From assembly GCA_900239685.1 (NCBI GenBank), contig OENT01000086.1:1-64000 (forward strand): 64,000 nucleotides of DNA, given 5' to 3'. Source of the DNA: Rotaria macrura. Its lineage: Eukaryota; Rotifera; Eurotatoria; Philodinida; Philodinidae. Both the position numbers and the translations under genes were made by a program. Under the pieces are notes generated by a model, which had not been told where the DNA came from, searched no databases, and saw only the letters and a list, made by a program, of their open reading frames with translations. Numbering within the stretch: the first letter of the stretch is position 1; the number at the start of each line of letters is the position of its first letter. Below are positions 1 to 11,116 of this stretch, one piece after another.

Positions 1-57
1 TATTTCACCGTAATTGTGTCGTTTACGACCGTTTACGGATCGTTCTACTCGACCTGG
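1..57. mobile_element. Right end of a CCTGGG-terminated element, cut by the window edge
   Basis: The first bases contain repeated GTTTACG-type words and end in ACCTGGG followed by TA. The same ending, also followed by TA, closes the element at 57625-59247, and a related end is at 15641-15647. I read this as the right end of a member of that family whose left part lies outside the window. Similarity was judged by eye. Confidence 0.4.
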
Positions 58-370
58 GTATGGTTGAAATTTGATGATAGTAAGCACACACTCACACACT
101 CTAAAACATCAAGAGAAAACTGTGAGATCATGCCAAAATCTATGCCACTGTTCGATTTACCACAATGAAATGCTCTAAATGATTTGATGTATAGCTACTA
201 GTCTATAAGAGGAACACCCTCGTTGTTTTTTACATACGTATATACATAACAGGAAAAGGAACGTACTGGTTCAACACATAATCAATGCATCGCGACAATG
301 AGGATGTTCCTACTCTACAATAGTACTGAAACTTTTTATCTTTCACCGAATCCTATTTAACCACGGCGAT

Positions 371-613
371 CCCATGTAAAAAAATTCGTTCAAAACATCA
401 CGAAATAATCGATTAAAAATCGATTTTAATCATACGATTTTAGTCAATAATTTAACCAGTAATAGTCATAGCAAACTCAGATTTTAATCGATTATTTCAA
501 TTATTCCGATTATAATCGATTAAAATCTGAGTTTGCTATGACTATTACTGGTTAAATTATTGATTAAAATCGTATGAGTAAAATCGAGTTTTTTGATTAT
601 TTTTTTACATGGG
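371..613. mobile_element. MITE-like hairpin with CCCATGT termini
   Basis: A near-perfect inverted repeat of about 240 bp. It opens with CCCATGTAAAAAAA and closes with TTTTTTTACATGGG, and the arms meet near 500. The arms carry repeated CGATTAAAATCG-type words. No reading frame is present. It is a non-autonomous DNA transposon by structure; the family is not identified and no clear target duplication is visible beyond AT on both sides. Confidence 0.7.
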
Positions 614-3600
614 ATGTAGGCATCGATGAATTTCTGTTTACAGTGACACTGGCGAGAGAGCTGCATGAGTGATTAACCAAATGTAACGGCAATACAACGA
701 GTGATTGATGAATTAGTAAATTTTCATAAATTCAATCAGTGATAATGGACTAAGCGTTTATTAGAATGCAGCAGTAGCTTTAAAATAAAGTCACAAGGTA
801 TTAATTTTCTATGAAGTATGCGAAAACCATGAAGAAACTGAACATGATTACTGAATAACATCCTGAATGTGATAATCTTATAACATTACTCAAAGCCTAT
901 TATAGTTCTATTGTATACTTTTATAAGCTTTTTAAAAATAGAAATTAGAACAAATTGATAAAAAGAAGTTATCTTATGCATGTTAATCTCTGTTTTTTTA
1001 GTAATCTACATATATGCAAGCAAAAACCCAGTAACTAGCAAATCGAATGTTAATCCCACTGACATTGTTTAATACAACACAGTTGAATTAAAATCAAAAC
1101 AACTGTCTACTTTCGTCAGAGAGTAAGTTCAACAGAAAGACAATGAAATCTTGTAGAATAAATCTCATCAACGAATAATTTACTTTTTCTAACAGATCTA
1201 ATCTAATCTAACCTAAAATGATCGAGCCAATACGTTTAGTACGATGTAGATTATTTAACAATGTCCACCTCTAGTATAATGATTCATTAGCTCATAGATC
1301 TTCTATGAGATTGCTTACATTATGGTTCTTGATTGTTGTTTGAATTCATGATAACTAAGTCAATTACTTTCATAGGATACTTATATCGAGTAGAAACATT
1401 TATCAACATTATTTTTAATCCATTACAAAATATCATCTTTCAGTTGGATTTCATTCAAATGAATACTATTGGTCCAATATGTGCAAAAATGTTGGTGGGA
1501 ATCGAGTCAGAGAAGATAAATATTAAGATTATCAAGCAGTCGACATTGATATTCCTCTACCAGCTCAACGTACATTTTCTGTTTTATATGCAATTACGAC
1601 AGCTGTATTTACACTTCTATTTTCATATTCATCACACTTTTTCTTTTGAGAAAACTGGTAATCGTTGGCGAAAGTAAAAATGTTACATTTATAGTTGGGA
1701 AGCTGATCGTGCAATTATAATTAACCGAAAGAAACTTGAAGCACAAAGCTTTGATAAACATTTTCTTTCCATTGCAAGTAAAAGAAGAGAAGAAATGAAT
1801 AACCTTTATATGTCTCTAGTCATATGATATCATTTAATCAGCCTTCAGTTTTATATTATCCAAGTAGATTCATATAGTTAAAATACAAATGACTACCTAG
1901 CATTTGACAGGACTTCTTTCCATTTTCACAATTACAGCATGGAGTTACATAAGAAAGCAATAATTTCTCATTACTATAACCGAACATTTTTTTAGAAAAA
2001 CTGTTGTGATTGATCAGCTACTTGAATGCATCGTCTGTGAATTAAATTAACGTTATCCAAAAACAACATTCTAACTCAGTTTTCTTGAATAAAAACACGC
2101 TGTTAAATGCTGTCAACAAAATGTCAATCCATCTTTCTCTTCTATGAGTAAGTTCTAACAAGACGATTGTATATAAATTGATATATAGTTTTGTCCTCTG
2201 TCGAATTTCGTAAGATTCATCTACGTGTATATACAGATATCAATACGCATCGCAAGTTTGGGTAGATGAAACGAGACCGATGGGAAATATATCCGCAATA
2301 AATTTATAATGCTTAATGTGTTTAAAAGTTCGAGGTTATTTCCATTGTACAGGATGTATACATACTATGAGTTTAGAATAATGATGATGTTTCTCATTTT
2401 AGTGTCGTCCAACGTTAATTTCACATGTCTATTGAACACTGTGCGAGAAAGAAATTTCTTTTAAGCAATCGAAAATATGTAATTCGAAATGTGTTCGTGA
2501 AAAACGTATAGTATACAATATATTGTCTTTACAGAAATCTCACGAAGACCGCTGATTAATTTTCCGACGAGTTTAGATTTTTTTCGCGCCGTATCTTTTA
2601 TGAACATTCTCTATAATGTAGCTTTTTTCAAATATTCGTGCGCCTAAATAATTTGATGTAGATATCCAAGATGACAAGTAGTTTTACAGAGTTCGTCGAT
2701 ATATTCGTTTTAGATTAAAATAATGAGTGATAGTGAGCTTATTTGTTCATCAAATTTAAATATACTCCGATCATAATAAATCATCAGAATTTAAAAAAAA
2801 AGAATATCATGCATGGATTAATACAATAGTACAAAGAAAAATCAAGAGCGCCCGTAATAAAAACAAAATAGTGTTTCTTGGCAATATTTTTTGATCACTT
2901 GTAAATTTAACAGCATGCACACTCCATGGTATCCACATTCTGAGTATAGTAATTTTGAATGAATCTGATCTATTGTCGGAAAAATTCCATCGTTTGGCGT
3001 ACGAGGAAACTCCTTGACAACATCTTTTCTAGTACTGAAAAATTCGTCCCAAAGATCAATCATATTTAGTGAATCACGAAAAGTTTAGTTTTCAAAACAG
3101 CCAGCATTCGGGGGGTGTAATGTTTTTCTTGGAAGGGTGTTATTAAAATTTCGAACAGAACGCAAGAAAAATTTTTGGTTCCGCTGAGAAAAAACGAAAA
3201 ATTTTCACAATTGAGTGAGGGAATGTCACACCCCCGANCCCCCCCCCCCCCCCCCCCCTCGGTCGGGCTATCCCTGTGAACTGTAGTCATCCTGATTCTT
3301 CTAGATTACGAATCTTGTTCTATTAGAGTATTGAGTTAAAAAAAACAAATTACTTTTCTAAAGTTGAAGAATGCCAGTCAGAAAGAATGTCTCAACGATT
3401 GTAAATGAGCGACATCTAGAGGGTATACAAATGGATGATTACTATTCGACAGGAAGTTGAGTCATCTGTTCGTTCTTTACTTACATAACATGACAAATGT
3501 TTCTCTCAAGTGAGGTATTTTTCTCTGTCGAATAATGAAACCTGTACTATTCTGTGTTATTATTATTCATCAGCAATTATTGTGAATATATGTTGTCGGA

Positions 3601-4507
3601 ATCTATGTCACAGTCTTATATGCAGAAACAAAATCGATTCATTTTTACGAATCAATTATTTTGATCATTCAACTCGAATGTAATGATATTCGATAAAATT
3701 TTCAAGATAAAAAGCATCAATCGGTTATTTTTTGTATTTAACAGTAGATTGTTTTTTCTTTTTCAGATTGCTATGTTTTTTCAGAAACCTTCGTGTACAT
3801 ATATATATATATAAATATCCCTGTGATCAATTAGATACAAATTATAAGCAACAGGTATTTCATATTTATTAATGGTTACTGTCAAAAAAATCTAATGAAG
3901 TGTTGTTTTTCTCTATGGTTAGAAAAAAGAAAGCTAATGTTTTCATTAGAAAAAGATTCATAGGCATAGTGTCACACCTATTGTTTTCATGCACATGAAT
4001 TTTCTACGGGGGAAAAAGCGTGGGATACAGATACACCTTGAAGTTTGTACAGGACAAGTCGATGAAAAAAATATCGAATCGGTTATATACATTCAATACA
4101 TAAGTTCTATTGCATAGTACATGTTTCTCTGAATGTTTTAGTTTTTTTTCTTTCTTCTTCTTTTTTCCTCCACAATACACCTACCTATTCAATCGATATT
4201 TGTACTTTTATTTCTACTGTGAGCAAAAGGGGAGAAAGACGAAAAAAAAACATCCGAACATAGGCATATTCTGCGATCTTGTGTCTTTTCAACTGATGTA
4301 CTGAAATCAATAATCTTTCATTTAGAAAATAATATGATCATATTTTGAACATATTCAATGTTGAGGATTGTAAAACACGTAAATTAGAGTCTCTATTTAT
4401 TTTTCAAATGCAAACATTGATATAGAGTGGGTGAGAAAAATGTAAATGTTATCAAATCGTACGAGTGTCGGATAGATTTTTGATACAAATCATGTTTTTA
4501 TTCTTCT
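614..4507. other. Intergenic stretch with repeats and one decayed coding fragment
   Basis: No complete gene is supported. Frames between about 1470 and 1830 look coding-like in patches: a hydrophobic stretch, then a charged stretch starting near 1695. They are broken by stops and shifts and could be the remains of a membrane-protein gene. At 3109-3236 a small hairpin (GGGGGTGT.. / ..ACACCCCC) is followed by a run of C containing one undetermined base at 3238. The rest is AT-rich with simple repeats such as the TA run near 3800. Confidence 0.5.
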
Positions 4508-4529
4508 AGTCGATCAAAGTCAAAACGTA
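4508..4529 (+). promoter_or_regulatory. Acceptor-like site upstream of the RBR ligase start
   Basis: A pyrimidine-rich tract ending in TTCTTCTAG stands 20 nt before the first ATG. It can be a 5' UTR cis-intron acceptor or a spliced-leader trans-splice acceptor. Similar sites precede other starts in this window. Confidence 0.4.
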
Positions 4530-6856
4530 ATGTCAGAATCTGTAACAAGAAAGAATTTCACTCCTCCAGTTCGTTCTCTTACTAATGAAGCTTCCTCAGT
4601 GATTTCATCCGATGAAAATAATCATATTGAAAATAATTCAAATTCTTCTCAACTGAAACCACGCGAACGTCGTTCAAGTTCATCAAGTTCACTGTCAACC
4701 GATTCCATAACATCAATTGTGGTTGATCAAAATAAGCATGATGATGATGATGATGATGATGATTATGCAAGCAGTAATGATGATACGAATTTAGAATGGG
4801 CTCAAATTCAAGAACGTCTCAATACAGTCAGACTTTCTAGTAGGTCGATTAAGAAAATTTTGTTTTTTAAAATCAAGAATATATATATACATGCGAGTCT
4901 AGAATGGGTATAGAATCATTGATAGTACTCGATGTCAAACTACTGGCATGCGATATATATGGAAATGATCATGTCTCATTTCACATGCATCTTTCAATAG
5001 AATACCTTACTTCTAGACATTGTATTCTCAAAGTCACCTTGATAGACAGAAATTAAGTTTCTCACTGTTTTATCTTCGCCCTTACCAAAAATCATTCTCT
5101 TGCTCCCAGGTGAAAAAACCCAAATCCTACTGAGGTTATTTTTAGCACTTTGTATCTTTCAATGCAATATTTTTAATTCTTTTGTACGAAAAATTCACTA
5201 TCTCATTTTGAAAATGACTTTTGCAGTAATAAAAATATCCGTGTAACATGAGAACAGAGTACTGTAGTGTTGGTTCTTCTTTCAATAGTTCTATAGTCTT
5301 AATATAATTAAATGATTGAGATACGAGTCATTTGTAATAAGCTCATACGTGACAATGCAGATAAGATGAACTTTTTCATGGAATCTATTGTGAGTTACGT
5401 GGATAAAGCTTGACATATTCGATTGCCAACTGCTTGTCACATCCATCCACAAATAATTACTTCATGTTACATCAGTATTAATTAGTGGTGGTTGTGCTCG
5501 ATGCATAGCACTCAACTAGTACCTTCAAATGTGTACAACATGCATCTAGAACAATAGAATTAGCCCTAAAAGCTGCAGAAGGTATGTAGAACTGAACACA
5601 AAATTTTGCGATAAGAATCATACGATGGAACTTTCAAGTGAAATTACGACAATGAACTCTTTTTTAGTGCCAAGATATTCAGTATCATCATCAGACGATG
5701 CATCGTTGGCAGGATTGGCATTACCAATAGTTGAATGTCATGTGTGTCTTGAAGAATCAGCGATTCGTCCATTGTCGTGTTGTTCATCACCAGTTTGTTT
5801 ATCATGTATTTATTCTCATTTGTCATCAAATATCAATGAAGCTCAAATTCGTATCTCATGTCCGTCCTGTTCACATATATTTACTCGTGAAGAAGTTCTA
5901 GGCTTACTAGTTGAAAAAGATCATGACGGACAAATGGCTGAACGATACAAACGTTTCTATGCAGACATTAATCGTGAACCACATATAAAAACTTGTCCGA
6001 AATGTTGTGCAATAAAAGAAGTTGATAAAAGTCTATTTCAAGGTGTCCGATGGAAAAAACACGTTCCACGACGTGTTACTTGTAATGAATGTCAATTTGA
6101 GTGGTGTTTTTATTGTCATGCACCATGGCATCATAAAATGACTTGTAAAGAATATCGTGAAGGTGAAAAATTACTTCGAGCATGGGCTGAACAAACTGAT
6201 AATAATCAACAAAATGCTCAACAGTGTCCACGATGCAAAGTTTGCTAAATTTCATATTTTGTTGTCGCTTCATGCTTTTAGTATCAAATAATAATTCATT
6301 TTAGGTATACATATCGAGAAACGGTGGTTGTCCACATATGATCTGTTCCAAGTGTCATTGTGATTTTTGTTATAATTGTGGGAAAAGACGATTAGGAATG
6401 AAATTATTAGGTACACATGAAAGCCGATATTCTCCGTTTGGTAAATATTCTTCTTCTTTGATCAATATATTTGAAATACAATATCTTATGTAACGTAGGA
6501 TGTAAATATAACTTATATCCCGATAAGCCACTTCTACGTTATACAGTTCGTGGATTAGTTGCTGGTGCTGCTACATTAGCTGCTCCTGTAGCAGCTGTCG
6601 GTGCTATTGCTTTGTTAGCTGTTGGAACGACTATTGGAGCGCCAACGTATGGAACATATCGATTAGTGAAGCATTTACGTAAGCGAAAACGAAATCGTCG
6701 TTCAAGACGTCCATCGATAACATCGAATGTTAATGAAGAAAGTACAAATTATACTGACGATGATGATATAGTTCGAGCGATTCAAGCTAGTTTGCAAACT
6801 TATACAGAAGAAATGGAGAAGCGAGACGGATCATTGAAAAATCGAATTGATGATAG

Positions 6857-6887
<31 letters not shown>

Positions 6888-6914
6888 AGTGCTCCTGACA
6901 AAGCTACCTCTTGA
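4530..6914 (+). CDS. RNF217: RBR-type E3 ubiquitin ligase, RNF217-like, with C-terminal UIM
   Basis: Ring-between-ring ligases take ubiquitin from an E2 onto a RING2 cysteine and then pass it to substrate. My exon model is 4530-4843, 5550-5581, 5668-6239, 6305-6440 and 6499-6914. All junctions are GT..AG, and the parts sum to 1470 nt, an open 489-residue protein. Residues 1-104 are Ser- and Asp-rich and look disordered. RING1 starts at C139/C142 (CHVC). The IBR follows (TCPKCC .. CNECQFEWCFYCHAPWH). RING2 spans about C302-C331, with GGCPHMIC placing the expected catalytic cysteine at C315. After GCKYNLYPDKPLLR comes a hydrophobic Ala/Gly/Val segment (about 371-400), a likely membrane anchor, as in animal RNF217. 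The tail adds a UIM-like motif (438-455) and a poly-Asp run. The order, the CPRCK..GGC spacing and the GCKY linker match RNF217 as I know it. The substrate is unknown. The short second exon (32 nt) is the least certain part. Confidence 0.85.
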
Positions 6915-9694
6915 CTTGTGATCAATTGATTTCAACAACAAGAGATATTTGTGTGCGTGTGTGTGTATTCCTCACAATGTTTATTCGTGATTGTATGAAT
7001 GCGTTCGTTCCTTTTAGTTTTAATGCGTGTACTCTTCTATTTTTATACAGAACAAAAAAGTATAATTTATTAACAATATCTGATAAATTTCAGAATATTT
7101 CTCGGATAAATAAATCGAATTGAAACAATATTATTCGTTCTCATGTCTTAGGACTGCATTTGAGACCTATGTTTACTTTTTAACCATGTGAAACATGATT
7201 GTAGATGTTCTTTTTTCTATATTTTAAAATTTATCGATGTATATTGAGTATCTTATTCGATTCAATTAACTATTAATTTTATGTTACATACAAACTTGTT
7301 CACAACATGCTATAGTTTTTAAAAAAAGTAAATATGGTTTTGTTATTTTCTATTCTATCGTAACAGTTTTCATCGATTTCAATATGTTTTTCTTTTCTGG
7401 TGAAGTTCATTTTTCAAATATGAATCTGAACATTATTCTATACATTTTAATAAATCAGACTAAATAATTCTCTTTTTCATTGATGAACGAACTGATTGCA
7501 GGACATAGATGAATGTGTCTCCAAGATAACAATGGTTAGAGTGATTTCATAGAAACTTGATAGAATCAATCTTACAAGAGTCGTTACTTCCGCATTACAT
7601 TAATTTTTGCCTTTGATTGAATTAAAGAAAAACACAACATGATGCTTTGTTGAGTCTTTGTTTTGCTTCTATGGATGTATTTTTGTGTATTTCAACGAGT
7701 TTTCGCTCGTCTCTAAGTGTGTTCTCTTTTGTGAACATGAATTTACTTTTCATTCTCTGATGATTGAAAATGTTCTGCTACCTTGAGCCGTTTCGTTGTT
7801 ATTGGAAACCAAAGAATATGTAGTCCAAAAATAAAATAATTTGTTTTCGAAGCACACAAAAAGTACATTGTCTGTCTTGTGTTCGTTCTGATCCAGGTAT
7901 TAGAATGACAATCTATGAGAGTCAACAAAGAAACTCCATAGCTCGACTATAACAACTCACATTCTTGATTCGACTACAAAATTCTTCTCTTTGTTGAATC
8001 TTAATTCTAGCGATACTTGGTTTTCTCTTTTGAATTTTGAATTTTGAATTCAGAATCTTGTACATTTACAGCATTGAAATAATACGACGCAATCTAGGCT
8101 TTTCATTGTGATACAGAATTTGTTTTTTCTTAATTACGTTTGAAGTGAGCAATAGGCAGAACTAGAAGAACTAAATGATATTATATACTCATCTTCATTT
8201 ATCTTTCATTTAAATTGAAATTCTAGGTCATCTGACTCCACTCGGAATGAACATTAAGAATTCCCAAGTGTGCATTTATGTCAGAATTATTTCTTACAAT
8301 TAACATTTTGTATATATGTGAATGAAGAAAAAAAAAATATGCGTCTCGCCATTAACATGGTGAGACACTCTGTGAATTGGAATCCTTAGTTTATCGAAGA
8401 CCATTCTATTGCTGGCGATGCTTTTCCAATTTCGTTTCTTAGCCTTCCTTTCGCAAAATTGTTTTAAAGTTTAACTATGGAGTCTTATGAATAAAAATGC
8501 ACATATTGTATTGAGATGACTTAAAAAAACAAGCCATTACCACATAAAAGTATATTTTATAATGTGTTACTGACGTAGGAAATTAAAAAGTTGTTAACTG
8601 AGTTATTTCTTCAATCATATAAATATCTAAACTTTTTAAATTTCAGCTAACGTATCTCTATTAATGTTTTCATGTGTTTGAAGAAATAACATCATTATTT
8701 TTCAACTTTCTAGATGACTCAGCATCACTTCTCATAAATATTGTACTGCAATTGATTGTTCTTTGAGAGAAAAAACATTTCATCAACAGCAATCTAAAAA
8801 TGAGTCATACCTTTTTTTCCCAGCAAATCTTGTGTGCTTTAAGAGTCAAAGGAAGTATCAAAGTATAGATGGTAAAAAGAAGACCAATCTTTCCATGTCC
8901 ATTAAATAAGTGAAGACATGCAAATAAGCAAACATTGTTTTCCCTCGGTCTATATGATTCATACAATGCAAATGCAAGAATCAAGTTCTTCTCAAGAGAG
9001 ACATTCGGAATGAAACAAAGCCATTTCGAGTTTGCCTTAACTGAGCACTGACAATAAAAAGAAAAAATTAAAATACCTTAAGAGTGAATTTTCTATTCAA
9101 TCCATTTGAATATAGTGGCAAAGAGCGATATAAGTTAAAGATTGAAATATTCGACAAATAATGTTTAAATCAAATAGACAATAAATTCTGCCTTTCTCTC
9201 TCTCTTGTGCACACTCTTAAATATCTTTATTGGATAATAGGGGTAGCATATCTTTATTGCATTCAGTATGACTTGCGCCATAACATGTATTAGATTCGAA
9301 TAGCAACAAAGCGATTTCATGAAGGATACAGAAATAGCGAAAGATCAATTCTCACTGTTGTGATATTTCTTGTTGCTGCCTATCTTCCTTTTTCTCTTTC
9401 GAATGCTCTACATTCATCTTTCCGATGAAATCGTCGTCTTTTAATATCAATGAGGGATGATCGTTGGAATTTTATTGGTTATTTCTAGGTTTTTATCAAG
9501 TAATTATTTTCTACTTTGATCTGAATATAAGTGACATTTTTTTCAAGTCTTCTCTTTTGACATGATTCCTTTCTAAATGAATACAAACGAAGAATTTTGT
9601 TTTAATGATATTTATTGAAAATAAGCATTGAAGGTCATCTCTTCAAAATGAACGATCGTGTATGAATAGTAATTCTACTCATTAGCTCAGCATA
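6915..9694. other. Intergenic, no gene seen
   Basis: AT-rich sequence downstream of the ligase. Only short, low-complexity open frames occur. A GT repeat is at about 6951-6966. No domain, RNA gene or inverted-repeat element was recognised. Confidence 0.5.
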
Positions 9695-11114
9695 AAGCCC
9701 TCGACACATTAGAAGACCCGGGGTCTTCTATTCTGTCTTATCGCTTATAAGTTACAAGGGGGTCTTCTATTATGTCCTCTAAAAAAGTTATATTTTTCAG
9801 CAGTCTTTGTAACAAAGATCCGTTTCAATTCATTTTTATTCAATTCAATCGTTCAAAAACGGTTGTTTTACTTATTCGACATGTGTACGACGAGAAAGTA
9901 ACAAATGCTATCTTGTGAAAAAAGAGATATATCATTGATAATAAATATTCTTAGAATATTAAAGGCCGTTTATCTGAAAAGCTTGGCAAAATGTCCGCTA
10001 GCTTTGTTTTTTCTAAAAAATTAGATCTGCCATTAACCAAATTTTAACTTCTCAATAACTACATAACTCAGAAAAAGAATGAACTTGTTTTGTCAAGCTC
10101 AATCGAATTAATTTTTCTTGATTTTTGACTAGTATTAATGCAATCTGTTCACATGAAAATCTATATTCTAATAACATATTTATTAGGCTCAAGTCAACTT
10201 CAATGAATACGTTTTTATTAAGAATAGGGGAGGGAAGTTACCGTTACCGATCCGTTACGTTACCAGGTAACGGTAACTTCCTACCACTAATTTAGAATAA
10301 GAAATTAATTTAAAAAAATAGTTGGATACAAATCTTGTATTGTCTTCTTGGCCCTTTTTAAAAATGGCTTTAGTTTTTATTGAGAATAGAAATGCATTCT
10401 GAGTCTCATGAGAAGTACTTACAAAAAACCGATGCGTATTAGAGATGAAAACCAAATCGAATTGTCAAATAATCTCATTCGATTGAATTAATCTGAGGGG
10501 AACTGTATCCGAACGAAGATATAGTCGAATCAAGGTTTTCTTATTCGTTTCTGCCTCGAGCGTATATACATGAATTCACGTTTTTTTTCAACTATGAAAG
10601 AAAGGTTTATGATTAATATGTATCAGAATTTCTAGAGATAACGGTAATTCGGCATTTTAATTGTTACACAACGAATTTTCACCTATTATGCTACTATTTT
10701 ACAAAGATTTCTTCATGTATTACACTCAAGGTTCTACACTGAGTCCATTATAACTCAAGACCATGAGAGGGTTTTTTTGTATAGAGAACCGTAAGATTTC
10801 TTTCACAATATGCTGCATAAGAGCAGTAAAAAGATCACATGATATGTGTTCTATAAAGAAATTCATTCTTTACTAAACAGTTGTTTCCAATTGATTGTTT
10901 CGCAAGACTTTTTTCACTTCGAGCTGAAGCATAATTTTCCTAAAGGAAGCAAAATATTATTCGTACTTATCTACGATACAATTATGACTTAAATACTAAA
11001 AAGTTAATAAACTCCAGAAATTATTTGTAAAAAAATTGAGTTTATCAGGGGGGTCTTCTAATATGTCTTTTGCTTCATTTATTCAAGGGGGGTCTTCTAA
11101 TGTGTCGGGGGCTT
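9695..11114. mobile_element. 1.4 kb non-autonomous element with GGGGTCTTCTA-rich ends
   Basis: The left end reads AAGCCCTCGACACATTAGAA and the right end is its near-complement, with TA on each side (9693-9694 and 11115-11116). Each end carries the word GGGGTCTTCTA followed by AT and TGTC more than once: near 9719 and 9759 on the left, 11047 and 11087 on the right. No transposase frame is visible inside. The TA target site suggests mobilisation by a Tc1/mariner-type enzyme; that is inference. A small GTTACC hairpin at 10217-10281 sits within it. Confidence 0.65.
10217..10281. repeat. Short hairpin of the GTTACC repeat family
   Basis: GGGGAGGGAAGTTACCGTTA runs into its own inverted copy, ending GTAACGGTAACTTCCTACC. 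These are the same terminal words as the 0.9 kb foldback at 46646-47537. It looks like a minimal or internally deleted copy of that family, nested inside the 9.7-11.1 kb element. Confidence 0.6.
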
Positions 11115-11116
11115 TA

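Noticed and set aside
4582-4770. Histidine-rich minus-strand frame
   Set aside because: Shadow of the poly-Asp coding repeat (GAT)n in the RBR ligase first exon.
5590-5667. Start of the ligase RING exon at the ATG at 5625
   Set aside because: The stretch up to 5667 begins with a GT donor (5582) and ends with a pyrimidine tract and AG; splicing it out joins exons in frame, so this ATG is probably intronic.
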